Made by a program: the position numbers and the translations under genes. Of a stretch of DNA of 41,589 nucleotides, positions 33,528 to 41,589 are shown one piece after another. Below the pieces are notes generated by a model that ran no database searches, was not told the origin of the DNA, and saw only the letters and a program-made list of their open reading frames with translations. Positions within the stretch are counted from its first letter, which is position 1. Every line of letters begins with the position of its first letter. This DNA is from Bacillota bacterium (GTDB lineage Bacteria; Bacillota; Clostridia; Lachnospirales; Lachnospiraceae): assembly GCA_029558315.1 (NCBI GenBank), contig JAKQFQ010000125.1, positions 1 to 41,589 on the forward strand, written 5' to 3'.

Positions 33528-36500
33528 CTACACAAAATCAAAGATGCTTAACTGATTACTTTCTGCCATTCCTTCCAGTATTCCAAGCCTTGTCATCGTC
33601 TCCATAATTGTCTGTGATGTCTTGGTTCTCTGCCTGAAATCATCTTTACTGATAAAGGTTCCAAGCTTCGCTTCATCTTCAATCATATCCGCATTCTTAT
33701 CTCCAAGACCTTCGATTGATTTAAATGCCGGCATAATCTTATTATCTATAATCTGAAAGCTTCTTGCTTTTGCTTTATACAAATCAATCATAACAAAGTC
33801 ATAGCCACGAGCATACATCTCCTGAACAATTCTCATATCTTTATAGGCATCCTGTTCCTTATTGCTTGGTTTCTCATCGCCTTTTAATTTGTTCTCATAT
33901 TCCTTCATGTAATGTTCCAGCCTTGCCTGTCCCATACACATCAATTCATAAGAAAAGGCTGAAGCTCTAATGGAAAAATATGCACAATAATATGCAAGCG
34001 GATAATTAATCTTGCAATAAGCAATACGCCACGCCATCATTACGTAAGCCGCCGCATGTGCCTTAGGGAACATATATTTAATCTTTTTACAGGACCAGAT
34101 GTACCACTCCGGTACTTGATTGGCAATCATTTCCGCTTCCCACTCAGGTTTTAGTCCTTTGCCCTTACGAACCGCCTCCATAATAGTGAACGCAAGAGAA
34201 CTTTCTACCCCCATAGAAATCAGGTAGATCATAATATCATCTCTTGTACAGATTGCCGTTGAAATCGTAGCTTTCCCTTCCTGCAACAGTGTCTGTGCAT
34301 TGCCCAGCCATACATCTGTACCATGTGAGAGTCCTGCAATACGCACAAGATCAGAAAATGAGGTCGGATGTGTCTCAATTAACATGCCCATAGCAAAATC
34401 AGTTCCAAATTCCGGTATTCCAAGAGAACCAAGCTTGCAGCCATTAATCTGATCTGGTGTTATTTTAAGTGCAGACGTATCCTGAAATAAGGACATAACA
34501 CCTTTATCGTCCAATGGAATTGCTACAGGATCAATTCCAGTCAGATCCTGTAACATTCGAATCATGGTAGGATCATCATGTCCCAGAATATCAAGTTTCA
34601 AAAGGTTATGGTCAATGGAATGATAATCAAAATGTGTCGTAGTAGTATCAGTTGTCATATCATTGGCCGGCCTTTGAACAGGCGTAAATGAATTAATATC
34701 TTCTCCAACCGGCAATACAACAATGCCTCCCGGATGCTGTCCCGTTGTTCTTCTGACACCCACGCATCCGGCAACAATTCTATTAATCTCACCTTCCCGA
34801 CGGTCCACCCCAAGATCCCTAAAATAGTTTTTCACATATCCATATGCAGTTTTATCAGCCAGTGAGCCTATCGTTCCGGCACGAAACGTCTGTCCTGCAC
34901 CAAAAATAACTTCTGTGTATTTGTGTGCTTTGGACTGATACTCACCCGAAAAGTTAAGATCAATATCCGGTTCCTTATCCCCCTTAAAGCCAAGGAATGT
35001 TTCAAACGGAATATCAAATCCATCCTTTTCCATCTTGGTTCCACAATGCGGACACATTTTATCCGGCATATCACAGCCAGCTTTGCCTGCATATGCTTTT
35101 ACATCCGCAGAATCAAATTCAGAATAGTGACATTTTAAGCAGTAATAATGTGGCGAAAGTGGATTAACCTCTGTAATTCCCGCCATTGTAGCAACAAAGG
35201 ATGATCCAACAGAACCTCGTGAACCAACCAGATATCCGTCCTCTACTGATTTCCATACCAGCTTCTGCGCTATGATATACATAACGGCAAAACCATTACC
35301 AATAATGGATTTCAATTCTCTTTCCAGACGATCACTAACAATCTGTGGCAGCTCCTCTCCATACATTTCATGCGCTTTGTTATAGCAGATTGTTCTAAGC
35401 GTCTTATCTGAATCTTCGATTACCGGTGGACATTTATCAGGTCTGACCGGTGTAATCACTTCGCACATATCAGCAATCAAATTGGTATTCGTGACTACTA
35501 CTTCTTCTGCCTTATCACTTCCTAGATATTCAAATTCTGCAAGCATCTCCTCTGTTGTTCTAAAGAAAAGATCGGGCTGCTCCTCGGTATCCTTAAATCC
35601 CTTTCCGGCAAGAATAATCTTACGGTAAATACCGTCTTCCGGATTAAGAAAATGAACATCACAGGTTGCACAGACAGGTTTTTGATATATTTCTCCCAAT
35701 TCAACGATTCTTTTATTAATCCTGATCAAATCATCTCGACTCTCAACTGTAGGATATTTGGGACTGGCAATCTGGAAATTATTATTTCCAAGCGGCTGTA
35801 TCTCCAAGTAATCATAGAAGTCAACAATACCGGCAATCACGGCATCACTTCTCTCATCAGCAATCGCCTGATATAATTCACCACGTTCGCATGCGCTTCC
35901 CAGAATTAGTCCTTCCCTGTACTCCATTATTTTACTTTTAGGCATTTTCGGTCGATTTTGAAAATAATTAATATTCGACATAGATACCAATTTATAGAGA
36001 TTTCTTCTTCCAATTTCGTTCTTCGCAAGCACAATGGCATGATAATAATGAAGTCTGCGAGTTGCTTCTTCTGATAGCGTTCCAAATTCGTTAAGCTGTG
36101 TCAGATCATAGACCTGATGCTCGTATAGTTTTGGAATAAACTTCACAAAGATCTCTGCTGTCGCCTCTGCATCATCAACCGCCCGGTGATGGTTCTCAAG
36201 AGATACTCCCATTGTCTTAGCTACTGCATCCAAGGTGTGCTTGTGCTGCCCAGGGAATAATACTCTGGAGATTCCAACTGTATCAATATAGGTTGCCTCA
36301 CAAGTAAGTCCCAGCACATTGGCATTGTGTTTGATGAATCCCATATCAAAATCTGCATTATGCGCAACCATAACACAATCCTTACAAAACTCCAGGAACC
36401 GTGGAAGTATTTCATCAATCACCGGAGCTTCCATTACCATGGAATCATCAATTCCTGTCAGCTTCTCTATTTCAAGTGGAATGGGCACCTTAGGATTAAC

Positions 36501-38150
36501 AAATTCAGAAAATCTCTGTGTAATAACCCCATTCTCAACACGTACAGCGCCAATCTCGATGATTTTATGTTTGGTAGCAATCACTCCTGTGGTTTCCAAA
36601 TCAAAAACAACAAATTGATCATTCAGGCTCTGTCCTCTTCCGTCAGTGACAACCTTCTTCATATCATCAACAAGATATGCTTCCACGCCGTAAATGACTT
36701 TGAAATTATCGCCTTTCTCCAAAGCATGGTTAGCATCCGGAAATGCCTGCACATCACCATGATCCGTAACCGCCATTGCCGTGTGTCCATAACGCTTGGC
36801 TTGCTTGACAATATCTCTCACTGATGAAACAGCATCCATGTCACTCATTTTGGTATGACAATGCAGCTCTACCCTTTTACGTGTAGCATTGTCTTCGCGT
36901 TTCTTGCGAAAATCACCAATCTTCTTAATTCCTCTTACCGAGGTCATAATCAATTCGCGGTCAAAGGTATCATTTTTCACAACACCTTTCACCTTAATGA
37001 AGTCTCCAACCTTCAGTATTCCAAGCAATTCTTCCCCAAGCTCCGGTTTTAAAAACAGCTTGATCTTCATGGAATCCGTAAAATCTGAAATATCATAGCG
37101 AATCATCTTCTTCTCGCTTTTGGGAAGATCTCTCGAATCAATCGTTAATATGGTTCCCTGCACAATAATCTCACCGATCTCGTCACATACTTCTGCTAAT
37201 TCCAAAGCATCGCCATCAAAATCAGAATTATAAACAACGTCAGGATTATCACTCTTCTTCAGTGTTTTTTCGTCGCCCCAGCCGCCTTCACGTTTGAAGT
37301 TCTTCTTACCATCCCACTTGCCATAGGTCTTTCCTTCTTTTTGGGTAAATCCATTGGCTTTTTGCGGTGCGGGAGCCTTCGCCTGGGTATTGCCTCCCTT
37401 TAATGCACTGGCTCCATACTCGGATCGTTTCGAAAGGTTTTCTCCGGTTTCAGGATCCACATCTTCCAAAACGGTCAGCGTCTCCTTCGCTTTTTCATTA
37501 TCTTTACTCAAAGATTCGCTCTCATCGGTCACAAGTACCGTATCATTCGTACCACCTTCTGTATCATCACTTCCGCCATAACTTATTGCAATTTCTGAAA
37601 GTTTTCTCCTGGCACGCTGTTCATTTTCCTTTTTATATTTACTTTCTTTGGCTTCCTCGTATTCAATTCGAAGTTGTGCGGTATAACCAAATCGTTCTCC
37701 CAATACTTTATCAAAAACATGTTCAATCTCTGATGCCTTTTTTCTTGCCACAAGACTGTCTGCAAGCCGAAGAACAATCTCATCTCCCTGCATAACCGGA
37801 TTCGATTTCTTTAGTACCGAATACATCAATTTATCGTATTCGTTCACTTCTAACAGCAGGCTTTCAAAATAGTTCTCTAAAAGAACTTCCATACTATACT
37901 GCTGTGAAAGCTCATACTTTTCATAAATCTTCACGGTAAGCTGATGTTGCGCAAAGAGCTTGCGATTCAATTCATTTTCCAATGAAAAAATGTATTTTTT
38001 TTGGATTAATCGATCATACTTAAGATATAATTTGACCAGATGCATTCTCTGGTTAACAACAATCCGGTCAACCATTACATCGGAAAATATATCTAAAAGC
38101 TCACTTTTAATTGAAGCATTAGGAAATGCCTCTTTAAATAGTCTGCCCAT
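33528..38150 (-). CDS. polC: DNA polymerase III alpha subunit, PolC type
   Basis: The replicative polymerase of low-GC Gram-positives. Domains in order: N-terminal domain, an OB fold (about 325-410), a PHP domain begun at RVELHCHTKMSDMD and interrupted by the proofreading exonuclease (FVVFDLETTG, AHNADFDMGF, HRAVDDAEA), a zinc motif (CLKCHYSEF, CPHCG), then palm, fingers and the thumb region. It has 1540 residues against about 1440 in Bacillus; the extra length lies mainly in an acidic then Gly/Lys-rich linker at about 190-310. The start has AAGGA six bases before the ATG, nine bases after the ispG stop, so the two are co-transcribed. Confidence 0.98.
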   Translation of the reverse strand: MGRLFKEAFPNASIKSELLDIFSDVMVDRIVVNQRMHLVKLYLKYDRLIQKKYIFSLENELNRKLFAQHQLTVKIYEKYELSQQYSMEVLLENYFESLLLEVNEYDKLMYSVLKKSNPVMQGDEIVLRLADSLVARKKASEIEHVFDKVLGERFGYTAQLRIEYEEAKESKYKKENEQRARRKLSEIAISYGGSDDTEGGTNDTVLVTDESESLSKDNEKAKETLTVLEDVDPETGENLSKRSEYGASALKGGNTQAKAPAPQKANGFTQKEGKTYGKWDGKKNFKREGGWGDEKTLKKSDNPDVVYNSDFDGDALELAEVCDEIGEIIVQGTILTIDSRDLPKSEKKMIRYDISDFTDSMKIKLFLKPELGEELLGILKVGDFIKVKGVVKNDTFDRELIMTSVRGIKKIGDFRKKREDNATRKRVELHCHTKMSDMDAVSSVRDIVKQAKRYGHTAMAVTDHGDVQAFPDANHALEKGDNFKVIYGVEAYLVDDMKKVVTDGRGQSLNDQFVVFDLETTGVIATKHKIIEIGAVRVENGVITQRFSEFVNPKVPIPLEIEKLTGIDDSMVMEAPVIDEILPRFLEFCKDCVMVAHNADFDMGFIKHNANVLGLTCEATYIDTVGISRVLFPGQHKHTLDAVAKTMGVSLENHHRAVDDAEATAEIFVKFIPKLYEHQVYDLTQLNEFGTLSEEATRRLHYYHAIVLAKNEIGRRNLYKLVSMSNINYFQNRPKMPKSKIMEYREGLILGSACERGELYQAIADERSDAVIAGIVDFYDYLEIQPLGNNNFQIASPKYPTVESRDDLIRINKRIVELGEIYQKPVCATCDVHFLNPEDGIYRKIILAGKGFKDTEEQPDLFFRTTEEMLAEFEYLGSDKAEEVVVTNTNLIADMCEVITPVRPDKCPPVIEDSDKTLRTICYNKAHEMYGEELPQIVSDRLERELKSIIGNGFAVMYIIAQKLVWKSVEDGYLVGSRGSVGSSFVATMAGITEVNPLSPHYYCLKCHYSEFDSADVKAYAGKAGCDMPDKMCPHCGTKMEKDGFDIPFETFLGFKGDKEPDIDLNFSGEYQSKAHKYTEVIFGAGQTFRAGTIGSLADKTAYGYVKNYFRDLGVDRREGEINRIVAGCVGVRRTTGQHPGGIVVLPVGEDINSFTPVQRPANDMTTDTTTTHFDYHSIDHNLLKLDILGHDDPTMIRMLQDLTGIDPVAIPLDDKGVMSLFQDTSALKITPDQINGCKLGSLGIPEFGTDFAMGMLIETHPTSFSDLVRIAGLSHGTDVWLGNAQTLLQEGKATISTAICTRDDIMIYLISMGVESSLAFTIMEAVRKGKGLKPEWEAEMIANQVPEWYIWSCKKIKYMFPKAHAAAYVMMAWRIAYCKINYPLAYYCAYFSIRASAFSYELMCMGQARLEHYMKEYENKLKGDEKPSNKEQDAYKDMRIVQEMYARGYDFVMIDLYKAKARSFQIIDNKIMPAFKSIEGLGDKNADMIEDEAKLGTFISKDDFRQRTKTSQTIMETMTRLGILEGMAESNQLSIFDFV

Positions 38151-38159
38151 ATCTCGTCC

Positions 38160-39221
38160 TTACTCTTGTGTGTTCCAATTCTCCAGTTCATAACGAAGCA
38201 CAGAAAGAAGTTCATTCTCAGGAACCTTCTTAACGATCTCGCCATGTTTAATCAGTAATCCTTCTCCAATGCCGCCGGCAATACCAATATCCGCCTCTTT
38301 TGCTTCTCCCGGTCCATTGACTGCGCATCCCATAACTGCGACTTTTATATCCAGCGGGAATTCTGCCACCATTGTTTCCACCTGATTAGCCAGTCCAATC
38401 AGATCAATCTTAGTCCTTCCGCAGGTAGGACAACTTACGACCTCTATTCCACCTTTTCGTAATCCCAGTGTTTTAAGAATCAGCTTAGCTGATTTGACTT
38501 CTTCTACGGGATCACCTGTTAATGAAACACGAATCGTATCACCAATTCCCTGATTAAGTATAATTCCCAGTCCAACAGCTGATTTGATATTACCGCTGCT
38601 TAATGTACCTGCTTCTGTAATCCCGACATGTAAGGGGTAATTTGTCTGTGCGGCAAGAATCTCATGAGATTTTACGCACATCATGACATCTGATGATTTA
38701 ATACTGATTACCATATTATCATAATCTGCATCTTCAATCATTTTAACCTTATCCAGTGCACTCTCAACTATGCCTTCTGCCGTTACACCATGATATTTTT
38801 CTACCAGTTCCTTTTCCAGGGAACCGCTATTTACCCCTACGCGAATAGGAATATTGCGTTCTTTCGCAACAGTGACCACCTTGGCAAGCTTTTCTCTACC
38901 GCCAATATTGCCGGGGTTAATTCTGATCTTATCAGCACCATTCTCCATTGCAGCAATTGCCATCTTATAATCAAAATGAATATCTGCAACTAACGGAATA
39001 TGAATCTGTTTACGGATCTTGCCAATCGCTTCTGCTGCATTTTGATTCGGAACTGTGCAACGAATAATCTCACAGCCGGCTCGTTCCAATGTAAGAATCT
39101 GTGACACTGTCTTATCAACATCTTCTGTCGGTGTATTGGTCATAGACTGTATCAATATTGGATTACCCCCGCCAATTACGCGATCTTTAATATGAATTAC
39201 TTTTGTATGATCTCTGTACAT
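38160..39221 (-). CDS. ispG: 4-Hydroxy-3-methylbut-2-enyl diphosphate synthase IspG
   Basis: Penultimate enzyme of the MEP isoprenoid route, converting the cyclic diphosphate MEcPP to HMBPP with a [4Fe-4S] cluster. Cluster residues are the two Cys of CPTCGRTKIDL (about 263 and 266), the Cys of MGCAVNGPGEAKEADIG (about 298) and a following Glu. The TIM-barrel part starts GGNPILIQSMTNTPTEDV. Length (353) is normal. It has its own promoter. Upstream of ispG in many relatives lies rseP; here a kinase gene takes that place. Confidence 0.97.
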   Translation of the reverse strand: MYRDHTKVIHIKDRVIGGGNPILIQSMTNTPTEDVDKTVSQILTLERAGCEIIRCTVPNQNAAEAIGKIRKQIHIPLVADIHFDYKMAIAAMENGADKIRINPGNIGGREKLAKVVTVAKERNIPIRVGVNSGSLEKELVEKYHGVTAEGIVESALDKVKMIEDADYDNMVISIKSSDVMMCVKSHEILAAQTNYPLHVGITEAGTLSSGNIKSAVGLGIILNQGIGDTIRVSLTGDPVEEVKSAKLILKTLGLRKGGIEVVSCPTCGRTKIDLIGLANQVETMVAEFPLDIKVAVMGCAVNGPGEAKEADIGIAGGIGEGLLIKHGEIVKKVPENELLSVLRYELENWNTQE

Positions 39222-39296
39222 ATCACTTATCCTTTCCGAAATTCATCAATATGTGGAAGAAAAAAATCTTTTCTATCTATCCATTGTATGAATACA

Positions 39297-39325
39297 AATC
39301 TAACATACAGCAGATGAAGTGTCAA
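39297..39325 (-). promoter_or_regulatory. Sigma-A promoter for ispG-polC
   Basis: Minus-strand TTGACA, 17-base spacer, TAGATT, about 75 bases before the ispG ATG. A full consensus -35. Confidence 0.75.
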
Positions 39326-39356
39326 TGAAGGTGACCTATGTAAAATTTCTATTAAA

Positions 39357-40643
39357 TTATTCATTTACTATTGTAAAATAGCGCTGCGCCGTCCACTCGT
39401 TGTTTGCGTCCTTCTTGTATAGAAAAACCTCGTATTCTGCGGCATCCGAAGCAGGTATACAGAACAGGAAGTCACTACTGGTCTCAAATACAGCGCCATC
39501 CTTTATCAGAACATGATGGCCGTCTTCATTAAGTAGACTAACATCAAAGCTTTCTAGCGAATCCTGCCTGATACACCCGCTCATCAGAAAAATCATCATA
39601 ACAGCCATCCACAACCCAATTGTATTCTTTTGTGTATATATCAAATTCCATTCCCGCTTAATATGATTAAAATTTTTCATCTGACAACAGATCAGTATAC
39701 GCCGATAAACATAACAGACCACGCATAAAACCAGTAATGTTGTGATAAATTCCATTCTCTTACACAGAATATTCTGTGGGTTCCAAATCATGCATCCGGC
39801 ATATGCTGCTGTACCAAACAAGAGAAAATAGTACAGGCTCCAGCCAATCATAAAGATTCTCTCACCCTTTTGTTTGTCGAGACTTTTTATTGCATCGAGC
39901 ATAAGACATGCGTCCTGGTAGCGTTGCCCCGGTTCCTTAGCACAACACTTCTTTACAAGTTCACACATATTCCTCGAAGCAGTCACACAGACTTCCTCAA
40001 CATTTGTCACCTGATATGGCGGCATGGCTGGGTTTACTCCAGTTATCATGTAGAATAGAATTGCTCCAAGCGCATATACATCTACAGTTTTTGTCACGCT
40101 TCTCTGCGTCTGTTGTTCCGGAGCACAATATCCATAGGTTCCACAGGATAACTTCTCATTGGCCATTCCATACCCCTCTAATGCTGTACCAAAGTCTAAT
40201 AGACGCAATTCGTTTTGCGAAGTCAGTATAAAATTGGAGGGTTTCAAATCGCGATAGATAATGGCCGGTTGCCTTTCATGTAGATATGCAACGATTTCAA
40301 CCATCTGACGGAAGAAATAAATCGCATTACTTTCTTCCAATGGCGCATTTTTGTGAAGATACTCTTCAAATCCAACACCTTCTACATACTCCATTACCAA
40401 TGCCGCGATTTCATCATTTTCTATATAGTCGATTAAATAAGGAATCCGCCTGTCATTTATGGTCTTCATTCGTTCTGCTTCTCGCTGTAATGCATCAAGC
40501 TGTACCTTTTGCGTCTGATTTTTTCTAAGTAACTTGATTGCACATCTCTTATGTAAATTCATATCCCTGGCAAGATAGACTTCCCCCATTCCTCCGCTGC
40601 CAATTGGCCTAATCAATTCATATTTTTCAATTTTTTCCCTCAT
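39357..40643 (-). CDS. Membrane Ser/Thr protein kinase with small external domain
   Basis: A Hanks-type kinase. The catalytic domain (1-255) is complete: glycine loop IGSGGMGEVY, Lys37, YRDLKPSN with Asp132, DFG at 150-152, and CAPEQ. Three hydrophobic segments follow (about 264-286, 299-318 and 342-355). A cysteine at 357 sits in a lipobox-like LMSGC right after the third segment. The last 70 residues form a small outer domain without PASTA repeats, so this is not a standard PrkC. AAAGGAG precedes the ATG. It lies downstream of its likely phosphatase partner, separated by a tandem-repeat tract. Confidence 0.92.
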   Translation of the reverse strand: MREKIEKYELIRPIGSGGMGEVYLARDMNLHKRCAIKLLRKNQTQKVQLDALQREAERMKTINDRRIPYLIDYIENDEIAALVMEYVEGVGFEEYLHKNAPLEESNAIYFFRQMVEIVAYLHERQPAIIYRDLKPSNFILTSQNELRLLDFGTALEGYGMANEKLSCGTYGYCAPEQQTQRSVTKTVDVYALGAILFYMITGVNPAMPPYQVTNVEEVCVTASRNMCELVKKCCAKEPGQRYQDACLMLDAIKSLDKQKGERIFMIGWSLYYFLLFGTAAYAGCMIWNPQNILCKRMEFITTLLVLCVVCYVYRRILICCQMKNFNHIKREWNLIYTQKNTIGLWMAVMMIFLMSGCIRQDSLESFDVSLLNEDGHHVLIKDGAVFETSSDFLFCIPASDAAEYEVFLYKKDANNEWTAQRYFTIVNE

Positions 40644-40656
40644 TATTGCTCCTTTA

Positions 40657-40741
40657 ATATCTTAATTCGTTTGACACTATTTATATCTTGTTTCGTTTGA
40701 CACTATTTATATCTTGTTTCATTTGACACTATCAATATCTT
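40657..40741 (-). repeat. Tandem 26-base repeats between phosphatase and kinase genes
   Basis: About 3.3 copies of a 26-base unit. Minus-strand AAGATAT recurs at exact 26-base steps (plus-strand starts 40657, 40683, 40709, 40735), each full unit carrying TAGTGTCAAA. The first copy on the minus strand includes the phosphatase stop codon and the last runs into the kinase ribosome site. There is no dyad or CRISPR-like spacer. Confidence 0.9.
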
Positions 40742-41433
40742 AAGTAAATTGCCGACATATTATCCTCTTCTCCTCTTGCCATGAGCTGATTAACCAGCGA
40801 GCTCAGCCTCTTTTGTGCTATTTGCTCAGTGTTAATTTCATATGGCGTAAGCATTCTCAACAAATCATCCTTAGACGCATAATGTCCAAGTCCATCACTC
40901 ATGAGGAAGAAAGCCTGCGTACCATGAAGTCTTCCTCTTACAATCCTTGGCGGAACAAATCTGCCAATGCCAATACAACCATAGAGCTGGTTACCTCTGG
41001 ATTGCGCGATTGTCAATGTCTTGATTTTACGTTCAATTCTATATGCCATAGAATCCCCAAGCGATGCTATGAGATAATTATTGTCCCAGGTCAGAAACAT
41101 GGTCATTGTTGTTCCACAATGAATTTTCTTTCTTACCCCATATTCCAGCAATTGTTCGTGAATGGAAAACAATTGACGCATAAGAAGCCTTTTAATTATT
41201 TTCGTATTTTTACCAACAGCGAAATATTGCGCGAATTCCTGATAAAACCATTTACTAAGTTCCTGAACTGTATAGCCAGAGGCAATCTCGCCTTGATCCA
41301 TCCCCCCCATACCGTCACAAACTACTGCAAGTAACGCTTCGCCGTTTTGGGTGTGAATCTTATGCAGGGCAATGGAATCCTGATTTACCTCCCGCTGTCC
41401 TTTCTCATAAATTGTTGCAAAAAAATGTACCAC
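40732..41433 (-). CDS. PP2C-family protein phosphatase
   Basis: A metal-dependent Ser/Thr phosphatase, the natural opponent of the kinase encoded next. Motifs: REVNQDS, VCDGMGGMDQGEIAS (two metal-binding Asp/Gly), CGTTMTMFL, SLGDSMAYR, LMSDGLG and the final EDNMSAIYL. The start chosen is the GTG at 41433 with AGGAG five bases before it, which gives 233 residues and the usual family N-terminus; in-frame starts upstream (ATG 41481, GTG 41502) would add up to 23 residues with little family likeness. Soluble, no membrane segment. Genes upstream lie outside the window. Confidence 0.92.
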   Translation of the reverse strand: MVHFFATIYEKGQREVNQDSIALHKIHTQNGEALLAVVCDGMGGMDQGEIASGYTVQELSKWFYQEFAQYFAVGKNTKIIKRLLMRQLFSIHEQLLEYGVRKKIHCGTTMTMFLTWDNNYLIASLGDSMAYRIERKIKTLTIAQSRGNQLYGCIGIGRFVPPRIVRGRLHGTQAFFLMSDGLGHYASKDDLLRMLTPYEINTEQIAQKRLSSLVNQLMARGEEDNMSAIYLRY

Positions 41434-41442
41434 TATGTCTCC

Positions 41443-41530
41443 TTTACTCTCTATTTCTTTTAGCTTCTTATCCAAATTCATTATCAAGGAGTAAAGGATC
41501 ACTTTTTAGCAATCTTTACTCTCTATTTCT
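41443..41530. repeat. 16-base direct repeat 72 bases apart before the PP2C gene
   Basis: TTTACTCTCTATTTCT occurs at 41443-41458 and again at 41515-41530. On the minus strand the inner copy provides the ribosome site of the phosphatase, and the outer copy sits at the same distance range from another in-frame GTG (41502). This looks like a local duplication of the translation-start region. The remaining bases 41531-41589 are AT-rich with nothing assignable. Confidence 0.7.
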
Positions 41531-41589
41531 GTTAAATGTTAATGAAATATACCTTTTTTGTTCAAGCACATGTATTTTTTTCCTGTTTA

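Noticed and set aside
40657-40741. CRISPR array
   Set aside because: Repeats are directly joined with no unique spacers and no cas genes are near.

Overview
The window is about 41.6 kb of low-GC chromosomal DNA. Its gene content points to an anaerobic gut-type Firmicute, most likely a Lachnospiraceae: a PolC-type replicative polymerase, CarD beside HU, a single-chain glycyl-tRNA synthetase, a presequence-protease-like M16C peptidase, and a giant activase/dehydratase-like protein. Family placement is inferred from these proteins, not from any rRNA. Nearly all genes are on the minus strand; only the 1421-residue activase-like gene and an OLD-type ATPase/nuclease gene run on the plus strand.

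Layout. (1) Bases 1-378 hold no convincing gene, only an inverted repeat at the left edge and the terminator behind glyS. (2) 379-10455 (minus) reads as one long co-directional series with short gaps and overlaps: pseudo-rhomboid zinc-ribbon protein, degenerate sigma factor, small unknown protein, M16C peptidase, DUF4349 lipoprotein, era, a YqzL-like 48-residue protein, recO, a lipoprotein and glyS. (3) 10667-14932 (plus) is the divergently transcribed 1421-residue activase, closed by a terminator shared with the facing genes. (4) 14977-16379 is a membrane HAMP protein with an eroded GGDEF domain plus an acidic partner. (5) 16542-25068 is a surface-polysaccharide operon: J-domain protein, a small protein, a large polytopic membrane protein, two family-2 glycosyltransferases, a DUF2304 protein, a flippase and a pyruvyltransferase-FrhB fusion. 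(6) 25179-30986 holds metA, ligA, a short unknown, carD, HU, a split YcgR/PilZ c-di-GMP receptor, a candidate small RNA and a small His/Cys protein with a repeat-bearing leader. (7) 31189-33407 is a small accessory patch: a possible insertion-sequence end relic, the OLD-like gene and tRNA-Glu(CUC). (8) 33528-41433 holds polC, ispG, a membrane Ser/Thr kinase and its PP2C phosphatase.

How the parts relate. The kinase/phosphatase pair is a signalling module upstream of isoprenoid synthesis (ispG) and replication (polC). The polysaccharide operon has glycosyl transfer, export and probably modification functions, but no recognisable priming transferase or polymerase in view. Three regulatory proteins look degenerate or altered (sigma factor without promoter-binding regions, GGDEF without its signature, PilZ receptor broken by a homopolymer shift). 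No complete prophage, CRISPR array or secretion system is present. The most noteworthy candidates for undescribed biology are the C-rich small RNA before the PilZ genes, the lone Cys-insert OLD nuclease beside the tRNA-Glu 3' end, the pyruvyltransferase-FrhB fusion, and the promoterless-looking sigma homologue.
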